A DNA stretch of 64,000 bases from JALYXV01 sp963791545 (GCA_963791545.1 CAWBSR010000018.1:186001-250000); one strand, 5' to 3'; positions 16,168 through 25,081 are shown, counted from the stretch's first letter. The notes: generated by a model not told the origin, from the letters alone. Translations and numbers: made by a program.

Positions 16168-17256
16168 TTGCTCATAGCCCCTGCACCCGACAACAACGAG
16201 CACCGGATCAACGACCGCATTCGGGCACGAGAGGTTCGCCTGGTCGATCCGGACGGGGTGCAGCTTGGCATCAAGCCGCTTCCCGATGCGCTCGCCATCG
16301 CTCGCCAGTTGGACTTGGACCTCGTGGAGGTGGCGCCGAACGCCAACCCTCCTGTCTGCCGGATCATGGACTTCGGGAAGTTCAAGTTCGACGAGGCTCA
16401 GCGGGCCAAGGAGTCGCGGCGCAAGGCCACCAGCAGCAGCATCAAGGAGATGAAATACCGGCCCAAGATCGGCGTCGGCGACTTTGACACTAAGACTCGC
16501 CAGGTCACCAAGTTCCTCGGCGAGGGCCACAAGGTCAAGATCACGATCATGTTCCGGGGCCGGGAAATGAGCCACCCGGAACTGGGCAAGAAGCTCCTCG
16601 ATCAGGTTGCCGAACAGGTCGGCACCATCGCCAAGATCGAAGCTGCACCCAAGCTCGACGGCCGCAACATGATCATGGTGCTGGCCCCCGACCGCCGCTC
16701 TGGCGCCCAGACGGCCACCGCCACCAAAACCGCCTCCCGGCCCCCGGCTCGGCCTCCTACCCCGGCGGGCGCCGCCAACAACGCAGCCGCACCACCACTC
16801 GCCGCCGCCGCACCTGCCGCCGCCGCACCTGCGCAGCCGCACCGCAACGCAGCCGCACCCAACGCAGCCGCACCCAACGCAGCCGCACCCAACGCAGCCG
16901 CACCCAACGCAGCCGCACCCAACGCAGCCGCATCAAACGCACCAGCACCTGCACCTGCCGCCGCCCCAAATGCCTCTGCACCAGCCGCATCGGCACCAAA
17001 CGCATCAGCACCAAACACACCAGCACCAAACACACCAGCACCAAACACACCAGCACCGTCCGTACCAGCAGCACCCGTACTCGCAGCACCCGCACCACCT
17101 GTGGCCCCGACCTCCGGCAGCCCTGGGGTTGCCCCCAGCGCCGCCGCCGGCGACGCCCCGACACCCGCATCACCACAACCCAATGGGCGTGCGCCCGGAA
17201 GTCCTACCCCGACGAGCGGGGCGGCGACGGCCCCGGCTCCCGCCGAGGAGACGTAA
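16168..17256 (+). CDS. infC: Translation initiation factor IF-3 with long repetitive C-terminal tail
   Basis: Residues 1-175 are ordinary IF-3: INDRIRAREVRLVDPDG, DLDLVEVAPNANPPVCRIMD, FGKFKFDE, then EMKYRPKIGVGDFDTK and FRGREMSHPELG. The protein then runs on about 185 residues in an Ala/Pro/Asn/Ser-rich tail containing near-perfect five-residue repeats (NAAAP, then NTPAP). Normal IF-3 is ~180 residues, so the tail doubles the protein. No ATG or GTG starts the frame: TTG at 16168 lies too close to AAGGAG (16159-16164), while ATA at 16174 lies at the best spacing. A rare start codon is the classic device for IF-3 autoregulation. rpmI and rplT follow. Confidence 0.92.
   Translation: MLIAPAPDNNEHRINDRIRAREVRLVDPDGVQLGIKPLPDALAIARQLDLDLVEVAPNANPPVCRIMDFGKFKFDEAQRAKESRRKATSSSIKEMKYRPKIGVGDFDTKTRQVTKFLGEGHKVKITIMFRGREMSHPELGKKLLDQVAEQVGTIAKIEAAPKLDGRNMIMVLAPDRRSGAQTATATKTASRPPARPPTPAGAANNAAAPPLAAAAPAAAAPAQPHRNAAAPNAAAPNAAAPNAAAPNAAAPNAAASNAPAPAPAAAPNASAPAASAPNASAPNTPAPNTPAPNTPAPSVPAAPVLAAPAPPVAPTSGSPGVAPSAAAGDAPTPASPQPNGRAPGSPTPTSGAATAPAPAEET
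16846..16935 (+). repeat. 15-bp tandem repeat in infC (NAAAP units)
   Basis: Five exact copies of AACGCAGCCGCACCC run from 16846 to 16920, followed by a sixth diverged copy. Each encodes Asn-Ala-Ala-Ala-Pro in the infC frame. The exact DNA identity points to recent slippage expansion rather than protein-level selection, and copy number is probably variable between strains. Confidence 0.93.
17014..17058 (+). repeat. 15-bp tandem repeat in infC (NTPAP units)
   Basis: Three consecutive copies of AACACACCAGCACCA (the last ends in G) encode Asn-Thr-Pro-Ala-Pro. Together with the upstream NAAAP array and diverged copies between them, they make up much of the IF-3 tail. The units are in frame and divisible by three, so expansion or contraction would not break infC. 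Confidence 0.9.
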
Positions 17257-17261
17257 CTCAC

Positions 17262-17456
17262 ATGCCGAAGATGAAAACAGACCGAGGCGCCGCCAAGCGC
17301 ATCAAGGTGACTGGGACCGGCCGGTTGCGCCGGCGTCGGGCCTTTCACTCGCACCTGCTGGAAAAGAAGTCCAGTACCCGGACGCGGCGCCTGAAGCGGG
17401 AAGCCGACGTGGCCTCGGGCGATCAGCGGGCCATGAAGCGTTTGCTCGGCCTCTAG
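17262..17456 (+). CDS. rpmI: 50S ribosomal protein L35
   Basis: 64 residues, the standard size. MPKMKTDRGAAKRIKVTGTG and the basic RRRRAFHSHLLEKKS segment are characteristic. The ribosome-binding GAGGAG lies at the end of infC, 5 bp of spacer separates the genes, and rplT follows, giving the conserved infC-rpmI-rplT order. Confidence 0.97.
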   Translation: MPKMKTDRGAAKRIKVTGTGRLRRRRAFHSHLLEKKSSTRTRRLKREADVASGDQRAMKRLLGL

Positions 17457-17502
17457 CCGCAGCCCATTTCCCTACTCTCTCTGAACCGAAAGGAGCGCAC
17501 CG

Positions 17503-17883
17503 ATGGCTAGGGTCAAGCGCGCCGTACCCAGCAAGAAGCACCGCCGCGCCGTTCTCGAGCAGGCGCAGGGCTATTACGGCAACAAGAGCCGCAGCTACCG
17601 CGCCGCCCACGAGCAGGTCATGCACTCATTGCAGTACGCCTACCGCGACCGCCGGGCCCGCAAAGGCGACTTCCGGCAACTGTGGATCCAGCGGATCAAC
17701 GCCGCCACGCGCGAGCACGGCATGAGTTACAGCCGTTTCATAGCCGGATTGAAGGTCGCCGAAATCGACGTGGACCGCAAAATTCTCGCCGATCTGGCCG
17801 TTCGGGACAAGGCCGCCTTTTCCGCCCTGGTGGAACTGGCCCGTCAGGCCCCCGCCACGACCGACGCCGAAGCGGCCAGCTGA
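17503..17883 (+). CDS. rplT: 50S ribosomal protein L20
   Basis: 126 residues with the normal L20 sequence (MARVKRAVPSKKHRRAVLEQ, GYYGNKSRSYRAAHEQ, RDRRARKGDFRQLWIQRINA). An AAAGGAG ribosome-binding site precedes the ATG. L20 is an early 23S-binding assembly protein and in many bacteria represses its own operon. The last ~10 residues are a variable Ala/Thr tail. Confidence 0.97.
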   Translation: MARVKRAVPSKKHRRAVLEQAQGYYGNKSRSYRAAHEQVMHSLQYAYRDRRARKGDFRQLWIQRINAATREHGMSYSRFIAGLKVAEIDVDRKILADLAVRDKAAFSALVELARQAPATTDAEAAS

Positions 17884-17942
17884 CCCGAGCAGGCTCAGCA
17901 AGTCAGCCAGCTCAGCAAGCTCAGCCAGGTCGGGAGAATCCA

Positions 17943-18788
17943 CTGACACCGCTCGACTACCGCCACCAACGGGTGCAACGGCTCCGCCGCCTCGCCAGTC
18001 GCCGCGGGGCCCGCCTGGCCGAGCGGTGTTTTGTCGTGGAAGGTGTGAAAGTGGTCCGCGAAGCGCTGGCCTCGGGGGTGGAGGTGGAATCGATCTATGT
18101 CGATCGCAGTGACCCCTCCGCGGGCGACGCCCTCGACGAGTTGCTGCAAGAGGCGTACACCGCGGGCAGCCGGGTCTTCGAGCTCGGTCCCGGCGTCCTG
18201 GCCCGGGTGGCCGATACCGTGACCCCGCAGCCGGTCATGGCCATCGTCCGCGAAATGGACGTGCCCCTGTCAGGCCTGCGACGGCCCCCCAAGGCCGGGG
18301 GTGGCGACCCGGAGCTGGTGGTCGTGTGCGTCGACCTACGCGATCCTGGTAACGCGGGGACCGTGCTGCGCAGCGCGGAAGCGGCCGGGGGCACGGGAGT
18401 GGTTTGCTGTGACGGCTCGGTGGATGTGTTCAACCCGAAGACGGTTCGGGCCTCGGCGGGTGCCCTCTTCCGGCTCCCCGTCGTGGCCGGAGGAGACCCC
18501 GTCGACGTCCTGGGCACGCTCGGCCAATGGGGTCTCATCCGGCTGGCCACGGTCGCCCGGGGCGGCGCCGACTACACCGACGTGGACTTGACGGGACCGG
18601 TGGCGTTGGTGCTCGGCAACGAGGCCCATGGGCTTCCCGAGGGCCTCGACGGGGTCCTCGACGGCCGCCTGACAATCCCCATGGCGGGCCGGGCGGAGTC
18701 GCTCAACGCCGGGATGGCGGGGGCCGTGTTGTGTTTCGAAGCGGCCCGTCAACGCCGCCAGCTGGTCCCGCTCGGGGCCCCCCGATGA
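17943..18788 (+). CDS. SpoU/TrmH-family 23S rRNA or tRNA 2'-O-methyltransferase
   Basis: Two-domain SPOUT methyltransferase: an N-terminal substrate-binding domain (RCFVVEGVKVVREAL) and a C-terminal SpoU domain with VVCVDLRDPGNAGTVLRSAEA, LVLGNEAHGLPE and IPMAGRAESLNAGMAGAVL. No ATG/GTG/TTG exists between rplT and the conserved N terminus; CTG at 17943 follows CGGGAG with good spacing and is my preferred start, with GTG at 17973 as an alternative. A methyltransferase downstream of rplT and upstream of pheS is a common actinobacterial order. It overlaps the next gene by ATGA. The target base is not determined. Confidence 0.87.
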   Translation: MTPLDYRHQRVQRLRRLASRRGARLAERCFVVEGVKVVREALASGVEVESIYVDRSDPSAGDALDELLQEAYTAGSRVFELGPGVLARVADTVTPQPVMAIVREMDVPLSGLRRPPKAGGGDPELVVVCVDLRDPGNAGTVLRSAEAAGGTGVVCCDGSVDVFNPKTVRASAGALFRLPVVAGGDPVDVLGTLGQWGLIRLATVARGGADYTDVDLTGPVALVLGNEAHGLPEGLDGVLDGRLTIPMAGRAESLNAGMAGAVLCFEAARQRRQLVPLGAPR

Positions 18789-19855
18789 CCGCCCCGGACG
18801 AACTGCTCGACGCCCTCCCCGACGCCGTGCTGCAGCTCGATGCCGGCCACGGGATCCTGGCTGCCAACACCACCACCTGCCGGGTGACGGGCTATGCCCT
18901 CGAGCAGCTGCTCGGGCAGGACTGCCGGAGCCTGCTGCGCCCCCGCAGCCGCGACGGCCACCCCGCATGGGGCGACGGATGGCATCGTTCGACTCGCCTG
19001 CGGTCGGTCCGCACCATGCCGGAGCAGGACATCACCATCCGCACCGCGTCCGGCAAGGACCTGAAGACCTTCGTGGCCGGCTCCTACCAGCGCGACGGCG
19101 AAGGCCGGCTCACAGGCGCCGTCCTCGTGCTCCGAGAGGCGGGGCGCCGGGCCCACCAGGCCGCGACCGGCATCGAGATCGTGTCCACCGTCAGCCATGA
19201 GCTGCGCTCGCCGCTCACCTCGGTCAAGGGCTACACCAGCCTCCTCCTGAACCGCTGGGGGCGCCTGCGCGACGACCAGAAGCAGTTCATGCTGGAACAG
19301 GTCAACCACGACGCCGACCGCGTGACCCGCCTGGTGACCGAACTGCTCGACATCAGCCGGCTGGAAACGGGGCGTCTCGTGCTGCGGCCCCAACTGGTGG
19401 ACCTGCCCCGCCTGGCCGCCCTGGTGGTCGACAAGGTCAAACTCGAGTACCCCGACCTCGAAGCCACCCTCACCTTCTCAGACAACTTCCCGAAGGTCTA
19501 TGCCGATCCCGACAAGATCGAGCAGGTGCTGACCAACCTGGTCGAGAACGCCTGCAAGTACGCCTCCCGCAAGGGGCTAGCCGTCGTGGGTGAGATGGGT
19601 CCCGGCGATGAAGTATCGGTCACTGTCAGCGACAAGGGCGAAGGCATCCCGGCCGCCGACCTGAACAAGGTGTTCACCAAGTTCTACCGGCGCTCCGAAG
19701 GCCGCCCGACCGGCTCCGGCCTCGGATTGTGGATCAGCCGGGGTCTGGCCGAGGCGCACAACGGCCGGCTTATCGCGGAGTCAAACCTCGGGCAGGGTAC
19801 GTCGTTCCGCTTCAGCCTGCCGCTGATCGAACCGGAGGAGCTGCAACGGTCGTGA
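18785..19855 (+). CDS. PAS-domain sensor histidine kinase, no membrane segment
   Basis: 356 residues. Residues 1-120 form a PAS-like domain (DELLDALPDAVLQLDAGHGILAANTT). The HisKA box VSTVSHELRSPLTSVKGY has the phospho-accepting histidine near residue 138; the HATPase has N box NLVENACKYA, G1 DKGEGIP and G2 GSGLGLWI. No transmembrane helix is visible, so it is a cytoplasmic sensor. It is wedged between the methyltransferase gene (ATGA overlap) and pheS (GTGA overlap), and no response-regulator gene is adjacent, making it an orphan kinase translated with translation-machinery genes. Confidence 0.9.
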   Translation: MTAPDELLDALPDAVLQLDAGHGILAANTTTCRVTGYALEQLLGQDCRSLLRPRSRDGHPAWGDGWHRSTRLRSVRTMPEQDITIRTASGKDLKTFVAGSYQRDGEGRLTGAVLVLREAGRRAHQAATGIEIVSTVSHELRSPLTSVKGYTSLLLNRWGRLRDDQKQFMLEQVNHDADRVTRLVTELLDISRLETGRLVLRPQLVDLPRLAALVVDKVKLEYPDLEATLTFSDNFPKVYADPDKIEQVLTNLVENACKYASRKGLAVVGEMGPGDEVSVTVSDKGEGIPAADLNKVFTKFYRRSEGRPTGSGLGLWISRGLAEAHNGRLIAESNLGQGTSFRFSLPLIEPEELQRS

Positions 19856-20946
19856 GTTCCTCACCGGTCGAAAATCTGTTGCGCCGCCTCGACGCGGTGA
19901 CGGCGGAGGCTGAGGCCCGGCTGGCCGCGACCACGGGCACCGCCGAGCTGCGGGCCGCCGAGGCCGAGGAGCTGGGCAAGAAATCCTCACTGGCCCAGCT
20001 CAATGCCGGCCTGCGGAACCTGAGCCCCGAGGAGCGCAAGCAGTTCGGTCACGCCCTCAACCAGGCCCGGGCCAACCTCAACGCCGCCTTCGCCAACCGC
20101 AAGGCCGACCTCGATGCCGCCGAGCGGGCCGAGGCCCTGGAGGCGGACCGCCTCGACCTGACCGAGGCGCTCCTGGCGACCGCCACTTCCGCTGCCGCCG
20201 CCGCGGCCAAGGAGATCCCCAACCGGGGCCACCTCCACCTGGTCACCCAGACCCGTGACGAACTGGAGGACACGTTCGTCGCCATGGGCTTCTCGGTCGC
20301 CGAAGGGCCCGAGGCGGAGACCGACTGGTACAACTTCGAGGCGCTCAACATGCCCCCCGCCCATCCGGCCCGGGGTATGTGGGACACCTTGTACTTGAAG
20401 CTGGGAGTCCCGGAAACGGTGCTGCTACGTACCCACACCTCCCCCGTGCAGATCCACCTGATGGAAAACCAGCGGCCCCCGATCTACGCCGTGATGCCGG
20501 GCCGCTGCTACCGGCGGGACACGCCCGACGCCCGCCATCTTCCGGTCTTCCACCAGATCGAGGGACTGGTCGTCGACCGGGGGATCACCTTCGGCGACCT
20601 GGCGGGCACCATCGAGGCGTTCACCAAGGCCTTCTTCGGCCCTGATATGCATTCCCGGCTCCGGCCCTCCTACTTCCCCTTCACCGAGCCCTCGGCCGAG
20701 TTCGAGGTGACCTGCCCCATCTGCGCCGGGGCCGGCTGCCGCACCTGCTCGGGGTCCGGCTGGCTCGAACTGGGCGGCTGCGGGATGGTCGACCCCGAGG
20801 TGTTCGAGGCGGTCGACATCGACCCTGAGGAGTACTCCGGCTTCGCCTTCGGTTTCGGGATCGACCGGCTGGCCCAGGTGCGCCACGGGATCGAGGACAT
20901 GCGCATCCTGCTCGACAACGACCTGCGTTTCGTTTCCCAGTTCTAG
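19852..20946 (+). CDS. pheS: Phenylalanine-tRNA ligase alpha subunit
   Basis: 364 residues. The GTG at 19852 overlaps the kinase stop and has GGAGGAG upstream. An N-terminal coiled-coil (~1-110, Ala/Leu/Glu-rich) leads into the class II core: motif 2 region RCYRRDTPDARHLPVFHQIEGL and motif 3 GFGIDRLAQVRHGI. A four-cysteine knuckle (CPICAGAGCRTC) is visible before GCGMVDPEVF. Together with PheT it forms the alpha2-beta2 enzyme charging tRNA-Phe. pheT starts immediately after the stop codon. Confidence 0.96.
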   Translation: MSSSPVENLLRRLDAVTAEAEARLAATTGTAELRAAEAEELGKKSSLAQLNAGLRNLSPEERKQFGHALNQARANLNAAFANRKADLDAAERAEALEADRLDLTEALLATATSAAAAAAKEIPNRGHLHLVTQTRDELEDTFVAMGFSVAEGPEAETDWYNFEALNMPPAHPARGMWDTLYLKLGVPETVLLRTHTSPVQIHLMENQRPPIYAVMPGRCYRRDTPDARHLPVFHQIEGLVVDRGITFGDLAGTIEAFTKAFFGPDMHSRLRPSYFPFTEPSAEFEVTCPICAGAGCRTCSGSGWLELGGCGMVDPEVFEAVDIDPEEYSGFAFGFGIDRLAQVRHGIEDMRILLDNDLRFVSQF

Positions 20947-23319
20947 ATGCTCGTCCCCCTCTCGTGGCTGAAAGACTTCGCGCCGATCGAGGCGGCGCCC
21001 GAGGATCTGGCGGCGGCATTTTCCAACCTGGGCCTGGTTGTCGACGGTGTCGAGGTCATCGGTGCCGGCCTCGATGGCATCGTGGTGGCCCGGGTGCTGG
21101 CGCTGCGACCCCACCCCGACGCCGACCGGGTCCAGCTGGTCGACGTCGACCCGGGCGACGGCGGGGCGCGCCAGATCGTGTGCGGCGCCTTCAACATGGC
21201 GGTCGGCGACCTGGTCCCCCTCGCCACCCTCGGGACCGTCATGCCGGGCGGCATGGAGATCGCCCGCCGGAAAATGCGGGGGGAGTGGTCCAACGGCATG
21301 CTGTGCTCCCCATCCGAGCTGGAAATCGAAAACGGTGGGGAAAGGGGCATCCTGGTGCTGCCCAAGGATGTCGCGGTTCCGGGAACGCCTTTGCGGAAAG
21401 CCCTGGGCCGCGATGCCGACGTCGTCTTCGATCTCGATATCTCGCCCAACCGGCCCGACGCCCTTTCCATAGCCGGGGTGGCCCGGGACGTGGCCGCCGC
21501 CCTTGGCGTCGCGTTCCACCTGCCGGAACCTACCGCGGCAACCGACGAACGCCTCGAGCGGGCCCCAGTCGTGGTGGCCGACCCCGACCTCTGCCCCCGG
21601 TTCACGGCCACCGTGATCGGGGGGGTGACGATCGGCCCATCGCCGGCGTGGCTGGCCCGGAGGCTCACGCTGGCGGGCATGCGGCCCATCAACAATGTCG
21701 TCGATGCCTCCAACTACGTGATGCTGGAACTGGGCACCCCCAACCACGCCTACGACCTCGACCGCCTTCCGGGGCGGGGCCTCGGGGTCCGCCGGGCCCG
21801 TCCCGGCGAGACCCTGCTCACCCTTGACGACATCGAACGGCGCCTCGAGGGCGACGACTGCTTGATCGTCGACGCCGAGGACACCCCGGTCGGCATCGCG
21901 GGGATCATGGGGGGCGCCTCGTCGGAGATCTCTGACTCCACCACGACCGTGCTCCTGGAGTCGGCCTACTTCAGCCCCATGGGAGTGGCCCGGACCGGCA
22001 AGCGGCTGGGCCTGTTCACCGAGGCCCGGAGCCGCTTCGAGCGCGGCATCGACCCCAACCTGATCGACCTGGCCATCGACCGGTTGGCGACGCTGCTCGG
22101 GATGGCCCGGGGACCGACCGTCGACAGGGCCGCCTCGGAGTTCCTCCCGCGCCCTCGCCCGGTCGCGGTTCGCACCGCCCGGGTCAATGACATCCTCGGC
22201 ACCGCCATCAGCGACGCCGACATCTCAGGGCTGCTGGAACCAATCGGCTTCACGACGACCGGCGGCGGCGATGGGGTGCAGGTCGTGACCATCCCCACTT
22301 GGCGACCCGACAGCACCCGGGAGATCGATGTCATCGAGGAGGTGGCCCGGCTCCACGGCTACCGCAACATCGCCCGGTCGCTTCCCCCGGGGGTGCGCAC
22401 CGGCGGCGGCCTCACCGCCTACCAGCGGGAGCGACGGCGGGTTCGCGACGTCCTGGCCGGCGCCGGGGTGTCGGAAGCCTGGACGACCACCTTCCTCGGG
22501 CCCGGCGACCTGGAGCGGGCGGGCCTGCCCGGCGATGCCATCGAGGTGGAAAACCCGCTGGACCGCTCCGAGTCCCTGCTGCGCACCTCGCTGATCCCGG
22601 GTCTTCTGAAGGCGGTGCGGTTCAATGTGGACCGCCAGCTACCCGGGGTGCGGCTCTTCGAAATCGGCCATGTGTTCGCCCGACCCCAGGCCGGGGCGAC
22701 TGTCGCCCTGCCCGAAGAGCGTGAGGACCTGGCCGTCGTCGTCGCCGGTGCCGGGGCCGACGCCGTGGTGGCGACCCGGCTGTGGGGGGTGCTGGCCGAG
22801 GCGCTGCGCCTGGAAGGGTTGCGCTTGGAAGCGGCCCTCGTACCGGGCCTGCACCCGACCCGCAGCGGCCGGCTCGTAGTTGCCGCCACCGGCCAGGTGC
22901 TGGGCGCGGTGGGCGAGGTGGATCCGTCGGTGGTCGCCGCCTACGGGCTGTCAGGCCGCATCGGCGTGGTCACTTTGGAGATGGAGCGGCTGGTCGGGGC
23001 CCAGAGGCGGGACCGCCAGGCCAAGCCGATCAGCCGGTTCCCGGCCAGTGACATCGACCTGGCTTTGGTGGTGGACGACAACGTGCCCGCCGGCGACCTG
23101 GTCGAGACGCTCAGAGCGGCCGGGGGAGAGGTAGTGGAGTCGGTCGCCCTGTTCGACGTCTACCGCGATCCCACCGTGGGTGAGAGCCGCCGCAGCCTGG
23201 CTTATCACGTGCGCCTGAGGGCATTGGACCACACCTGGACCGACGCCGAGGTGGCCGCCATCCGGGAACAGATGATCGCGGCGGTGGCGACGAGCCACGA
23301 AGCGCACTTGCGGGGGTAG
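20947..23319 (+). CDS. pheT: Phenylalanine-tRNA ligase beta subunit
   Basis: 790 residues, normal for a bacterial PheT. In order: N-terminal MLVPLSWLKDFAPI, the tRNA-binding OB fold (about 40-150, HPDADRVQLVDVDPG), B3/B4 editing domain (NVVDASNYVMLELGTPNHAYD), B5 DNA-binding-like domain, the catalytic-like core and the C-terminal anticodon-binding FDX-ACB domain (FPASDIDLALVVDDNVP). The first base follows the pheS stop with no gap, so translation is coupled. Confidence 0.96.
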   Translation: MLVPLSWLKDFAPIEAAPEDLAAAFSNLGLVVDGVEVIGAGLDGIVVARVLALRPHPDADRVQLVDVDPGDGGARQIVCGAFNMAVGDLVPLATLGTVMPGGMEIARRKMRGEWSNGMLCSPSELEIENGGERGILVLPKDVAVPGTPLRKALGRDADVVFDLDISPNRPDALSIAGVARDVAAALGVAFHLPEPTAATDERLERAPVVVADPDLCPRFTATVIGGVTIGPSPAWLARRLTLAGMRPINNVVDASNYVMLELGTPNHAYDLDRLPGRGLGVRRARPGETLLTLDDIERRLEGDDCLIVDAEDTPVGIAGIMGGASSEISDSTTTVLLESAYFSPMGVARTGKRLGLFTEARSRFERGIDPNLIDLAIDRLATLLGMARGPTVDRAASEFLPRPRPVAVRTARVNDILGTAISDADISGLLEPIGFTTTGGGDGVQVVTIPTWRPDSTREIDVIEEVARLHGYRNIARSLPPGVRTGGGLTAYQRERRRVRDVLAGAGVSEAWTTTFLGPGDLERAGLPGDAIEVENPLDRSESLLRTSLIPGLLKAVRFNVDRQLPGVRLFEIGHVFARPQAGATVALPEEREDLAVVVAGAGADAVVATRLWGVLAEALRLEGLRLEAALVPGLHPTRSGRLVVAATGQVLGAVGEVDPSVVAAYGLSGRIGVVTLEMERLVGAQRRDRQAKPISRFPASDIDLALVVDDNVPAGDLVETLRAAGGEVVESVALFDVYRDPTVGESRRSLAYHVRLRALDHTWTDAEVAAIREQMIAAVATSHEAHLRG

Positions 23320-23324
23320 CCCGC

Positions 23325-23417
23325 CGATATCCGAAAAACCGCAAAATATCGGCCGACCGGCCAGGTTTCGGCACTCCCCCCGCGTCGGACATGGTCGAAA
23401 ATCGGCCACCTGGCCGG
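23325..23417. terminator. Inverted repeats between convergent pheT and oxidoreductase genes
   Basis: The 117-bp convergent gap holds a 7-bp stem CCGATAT/ATATCGG (23325-23352) and a 10-bp arm pair CCGGCCAGGT (23357-23366) with ACCTGGCCGG (23408-23417). Both converging genes would transcribe into it, so a two-way terminator region is plausible. There is no T-run and spacing in the second pair is long (41 nt). Confidence 0.4.
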
Positions 23418-23436
23418 ATCCGGCGGCTTCCTTCCC

Positions 23437-25026
23437 TTAGCCGGCCTCGGCAGGGGGGAGCCCAACGCCGAGGCTCCGGAGGACGACCGCAGCCGCGGAC
23501 CGTCCCGAGGCGCCCCAGATGCCTGCGCCGGGGAAAGTGGCGGCGCCGGTGAGGAACAACCCCGCCACCGCCGTCTGGTATCGGGTCAGCTCGGGATGGC
23601 GGCCCCGGCCCCAAACGGCGGCGAGCGGTCCCCCTGCGAAGGACGGGGCGTGGCCCCGGCTCAGGTGGAACTGCTGCTCGTAATCCGGTGGCGTCATGGT
23701 CCGGAACCGTTCGACACACCGGCGCCATCCGGGCTCGACGAGCGACGCGAAGCGGTCCAGCCAGCGGTCCGGCTCCCCCGACCCGACCCAACCGTGGCGC
23801 AGTCGGTACGGTGTGTAGAGAACCTCGAGGCTGAAGACGTCCCCACCGGGGACCGCCATCGAAGGGTCCAGCACCGAGGGCAGGTTGACGTAGAACATGG
23901 GATTGGTGGCCACCTCGCCGCGGGCCATGGCACGGTGAGCGGCATCCATCTGGGCCAGCGCCGGCGAGACGATCGTGGTTGGTGCCAGCGCTTCGTCGAC
24001 GCCGTGGCGGACCAGGTCGGCATCATGGAGTCCCCGGTAGCGGGGGCGGCAGCTGATCACCGCGTCGACCTTGGACTCGTAACCGTCGAGGACCGGTCGC
24101 GCCGCCCATTTTCCCACCAAGTCCTCGGTGCCGGCCGGAGCGTCCGCCAGCCATTCGACCATGGCTCGGCGGGGGTCGGTGGCCACCACTACCGAGGGCG
24201 CCTCGACCACCTCGCCACCTTGGAGCCGCACTCCTCGCACCCGGGTCCGCTCGAGCAGGATCTGCTCGACCGCCGCCCCGGTGCGCACCCGGCCGCCCGC
24301 GGCCAGTACTGCTCCTTGGGCCGCGGCGGGAAGGGCTCCGCTGCCTCCCACCGGGCGCCCGACCGGAAGGAGGTGTTTCATGGCATAGCCGAGGGCCCCC
24401 AGGCCGGTGCCGGGTGTCTCCGGTGACAGCCCCCACACGGCAGGCCCGGTCGTGACAACTGGGGCCCGGAGCGCCTCACTGGTGAAGAACGACCGCACCA
24501 CGTCCCCCACCGAGCGCCGGCTCCACGCCAGCAGCGTGGCCGCCCCGGATCCTCGGCGTTCCGCCAGGCGGGCTCCGATCGAGCGCAGAGAAAGCGGGAC
24601 CAGGGCCAAGTCACGGACCAAGGCCGCCGCCGGCAACGCCGCCTTCAGGTACCGCTGGTAGTTGGCTATTTCCTCGGGGTGGGCGACGCCGAGCGACGCC
24701 AGGGTCCGTTCCCGCTCCCGGAACAGGAACCAGGGGGCGGCGCCGGTCCAGCTCAGCGAAAGCTGGGCAGGATCGACTTCGAGGTAGCGCAGGCCAAAGC
24801 GATGCAGCTCCAGTTCCTCGGGAATGGAAGTCGTCCGCACCATGGAGTGGTCGCAGTTGCAGATGTTGACCCGGGCGCCAATGGCGTCCACCGTCGACGC
24901 ACACCCGCCGACCTCATCGCGGGCCTCGAGGACGAGGACATCTACCCCCGCCCGGGCGAGGTAAGCGGCGCAGATCAGGCCGTTGTGGCCGCCGCCCACC
25001 ACTACGACCTGGGCGTCACTCGCCAT
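23437..25026 (-). CDS. Phytoene dehydrogenase-related FAD oxidoreductase
   Basis: 529 residues. The N-terminal dinucleotide-binding motif VVVVGGGHNGLICAAYLARAG with LEARDEVGG, and the C-terminal FAD-closing segment GLFLTGAATFPGAGIWGASGR, place it in the CrtI/PYROXD2-like amine-oxidase superfamily. It lacks carotenoid-gene neighbours, so a carotenoid role is not supported; many such proteins act on other lipophilic or unknown substrates. It stands alone, convergent with pheT and divergent from the lipoprotein gene. Confidence 0.83.
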   Translation of the reverse strand: MASDAQVVVVGGGHNGLICAAYLARAGVDVLVLEARDEVGGCASTVDAIGARVNICNCDHSMVRTTSIPEELELHRFGLRYLEVDPAQLSLSWTGAAPWFLFRERERTLASLGVAHPEEIANYQRYLKAALPAAALVRDLALVPLSLRSIGARLAERRGSGAATLLAWSRRSVGDVVRSFFTSEALRAPVVTTGPAVWGLSPETPGTGLGALGYAMKHLLPVGRPVGGSGALPAAAQGAVLAAGGRVRTGAAVEQILLERTRVRGVRLQGGEVVEAPSVVVATDPRRAMVEWLADAPAGTEDLVGKWAARPVLDGYESKVDAVISCRPRYRGLHDADLVRHGVDEALAPTTIVSPALAQMDAAHRAMARGEVATNPMFYVNLPSVLDPSMAVPGGDVFSLEVLYTPYRLRHGWVGSGEPDRWLDRFASLVEPGWRRCVERFRTMTPPDYEQQFHLSRGHAPSFAGGPLAAVWGRGRHPELTRYQTAVAGLFLTGAATFPGAGIWGASGRSAAAVVLRSLGVGLPPAEAG

Positions 25027-25081
25027 TGGGCGACGCTAACCGGTGTAACGCAACGATTCGTCCGGCCGGTCCAATGAAGCA

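Noticed and set aside
16846..17058. infC repeats as a separate gene or intergenic array
   Set aside because: The units are multiples of three, in frame with infC and end at its stop before rpmI, so they are part of the IF-3 tail.
23437..25026. Carotenoid biosynthesis gene crtI
   Set aside because: Fold matches the superfamily, but no crtB, crtE or other carotenoid genes are near and the sequence is of the divergent phytoene-dehydrogenase-related type.
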